Of a stretch of 7,108 nt of DNA, positions 6,627-7,108 are shown one piece after another; positions within the stretch are counted from its first letter, which is position 1, and every line of letters starts with the position of its first letter. Below the pieces are notes generated by a model. That model had not been told where the DNA came from. It ran no database searches and saw nothing but the letters and a program-made list of their open reading frames with translations. A program made the position numbers and the translations under genes. The DNA lies in contig CAIKHC010000357.1 in NCBI GenBank assembly GCA_903827085.1, forward strand, positions 1 through 7,108, in the 5' to 3' direction. This DNA is from an uncultured Candidatus Nemicrothrix sp. GTDB lineage: Bacteria; Actinomycetota; Acidimicrobiia; Acidimicrobiales; Acidimicrobilacustridaceae.

Positions 6627-7108
6627 AACCACACCTTCGCGATTCTTTCGACCTCGATCGCTCCCTGCCGTCGGCCTTCCCGCAGGGATGGCCCCCGAGT
6701 CGCCGGGTCAAGAACATTGCTTCCGAATGCTTCCGTGGACCCATCGTCAGCTGCGATCACTTCAACGATCGCTCCTTGCTCTCGCAAGGCTGCCGCTTCG
6801 GCCTCAACCGTTGGACCGAAGCCACCCGCAAACGGCGTAACGATCACAATGACGTCGCAGCCCTCTGCGAGGTCAGCATTGGTGCCGCTTCGAACTCCTC
6901 CGTCGATAAATCGAGAGTCCCCGATCGTGACAGGTGGCCAAATTCCTGGGACTGCACAACTTGCGGCAACAGCGGAAACAAGTGCGACACCAGAATTGCG
7001 ATCAAAGACTTTGAATTCTCCGGTGAATGCGTCGACTGCCGTTACCAAAAGTTCGTGATTCGACCACTCATGCGACGAAAGCCGCGACTCAATCACTGCG
7101 AGACGAGC
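6623..7108 (-). CDS. patatin-like phospholipase / acyl hydrolase, C-terminal part (5' end outside window)
   Basis: The frame is open from the right edge to a TGA at 6625-6623, giving 161 visible residues. Patatin-like enzymes hydrolyse acyl esters of phospholipids or other lipids with a Ser-Asp dyad. The visible part shows the second half of the fold: VTAVDAFTGEFKVFD (22-36 of the fragment), the family's Ala-Ser-x-x-x-Pro-Gly segment AASCAVPGIWPPV (48-60), and FIDGGVRSGTNADLA (67-81). The catalytic aspartate is D69 in DGG. The oxyanion-hole glycines and the GxSxG nucleophile should lie beyond the window, so activity cannot be judged. A GTG at 7096 could mimic a start, but the frame stays open above it and the family needs roughly 120-150 more residues. 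The stop overlaps the MarR-family start in ATGA, making this the upstream member of the operon and probably the source of the acid that the ligase activates (inference). Confidence 0.88.
   Translation of the reverse strand, partial: ARLAVIESRLSSHEWSNHELLVTAVDAFTGEFKVFDRNSGVALVSAVAASCAVPGIWPPVTIGDSRFIDGGVRSGTNADLAEGCDVIVIVTPFAGGFGPTVEAEAAALREQGAIVEVIAADDGSTEAFGSNVLDPATRGPSLREGRRQGAIEVERIAKVWL
6634..6638 (-). promoter_or_regulatory. ribosome binding site for the MarR-family gene
   Basis: On the minus strand GAAGG is followed by 7 bases and then the ATG at 6626-6624. The site lies inside the end of the upstream patatin-like gene. It decides for this ATG over the GTG at 6632. Confidence 0.6.

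Noticed and set aside
5962..6840. Plus-strand open frame of 292 codons
   Set aside because: It lies antisense across the ligase start, the whole MarR-family gene and the patatin end. Its product is Arg/Ser/Pro-rich low-complexity sequence with no domain, typical of a shadow frame in GC-rich DNA.

Overview
This window looks like ordinary chromosomal DNA from a moderately GC-rich actinobacterium. The best guess is a relative of Acidimicrobiia such as the Ilumatobacter group. That placement is inferred from protein style: the TPP-site segment NDNGRSYAP and the GGHLGSNLG motif in the 1-deoxy-xylulose-phosphate synthase resemble actinobacterial enzymes. GTG start codons and the lipid-metabolism gene mix also fit. 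I saw no mobile elements, CRISPR arrays, tRNA or rRNA genes. The coding density is high and the genes are tightly packed.

Plus strand, 1-4488. A possible C-terminal tail of an upstream gene occupies the left edge. It is followed by a polytopic membrane protein of the flippase-like UPF0104/YbhN family (161-1255). A 174-base gap follows, holding a strong imperfect hairpin (1305-1337). Next come dxs, the entry enzyme of the MEP isoprenoid pathway (1430-3295), a classical short-chain dehydrogenase/reductase (3323-4099), and a small lipoprotein of unknown function (4096-4488). The lipoprotein start overlaps the SDR stop in an ATGA. The dxs-SDR-lipoprotein trio is probably one transcription unit.

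Minus strand, 7108-4495. This is a tight three-gene operon read right to left: a patatin-like phospholipase cut by the window edge, a MarR-family regulator, and an acyl-CoA/aryl-CoA ligase of the AMP-forming ANL superfamily. Both junctions are 4-base stop/start overlaps. The enzymes suggest that the hydrolase releases a carboxylic acid, the ligase activates it to a CoA thioester, and the MarR protein controls the unit in response to the acid or its CoA ester. The order of events and the ligand are inference.

The two gene blocks converge, with only 6 bases between the lipoprotein stop and the ligase stop. I found no clearly undescribed system. The most interesting items are the hairpin ahead of dxs, the patatin-marR-ligase operon, and the four-cysteine lipoprotein translationally coupled to an SDR.
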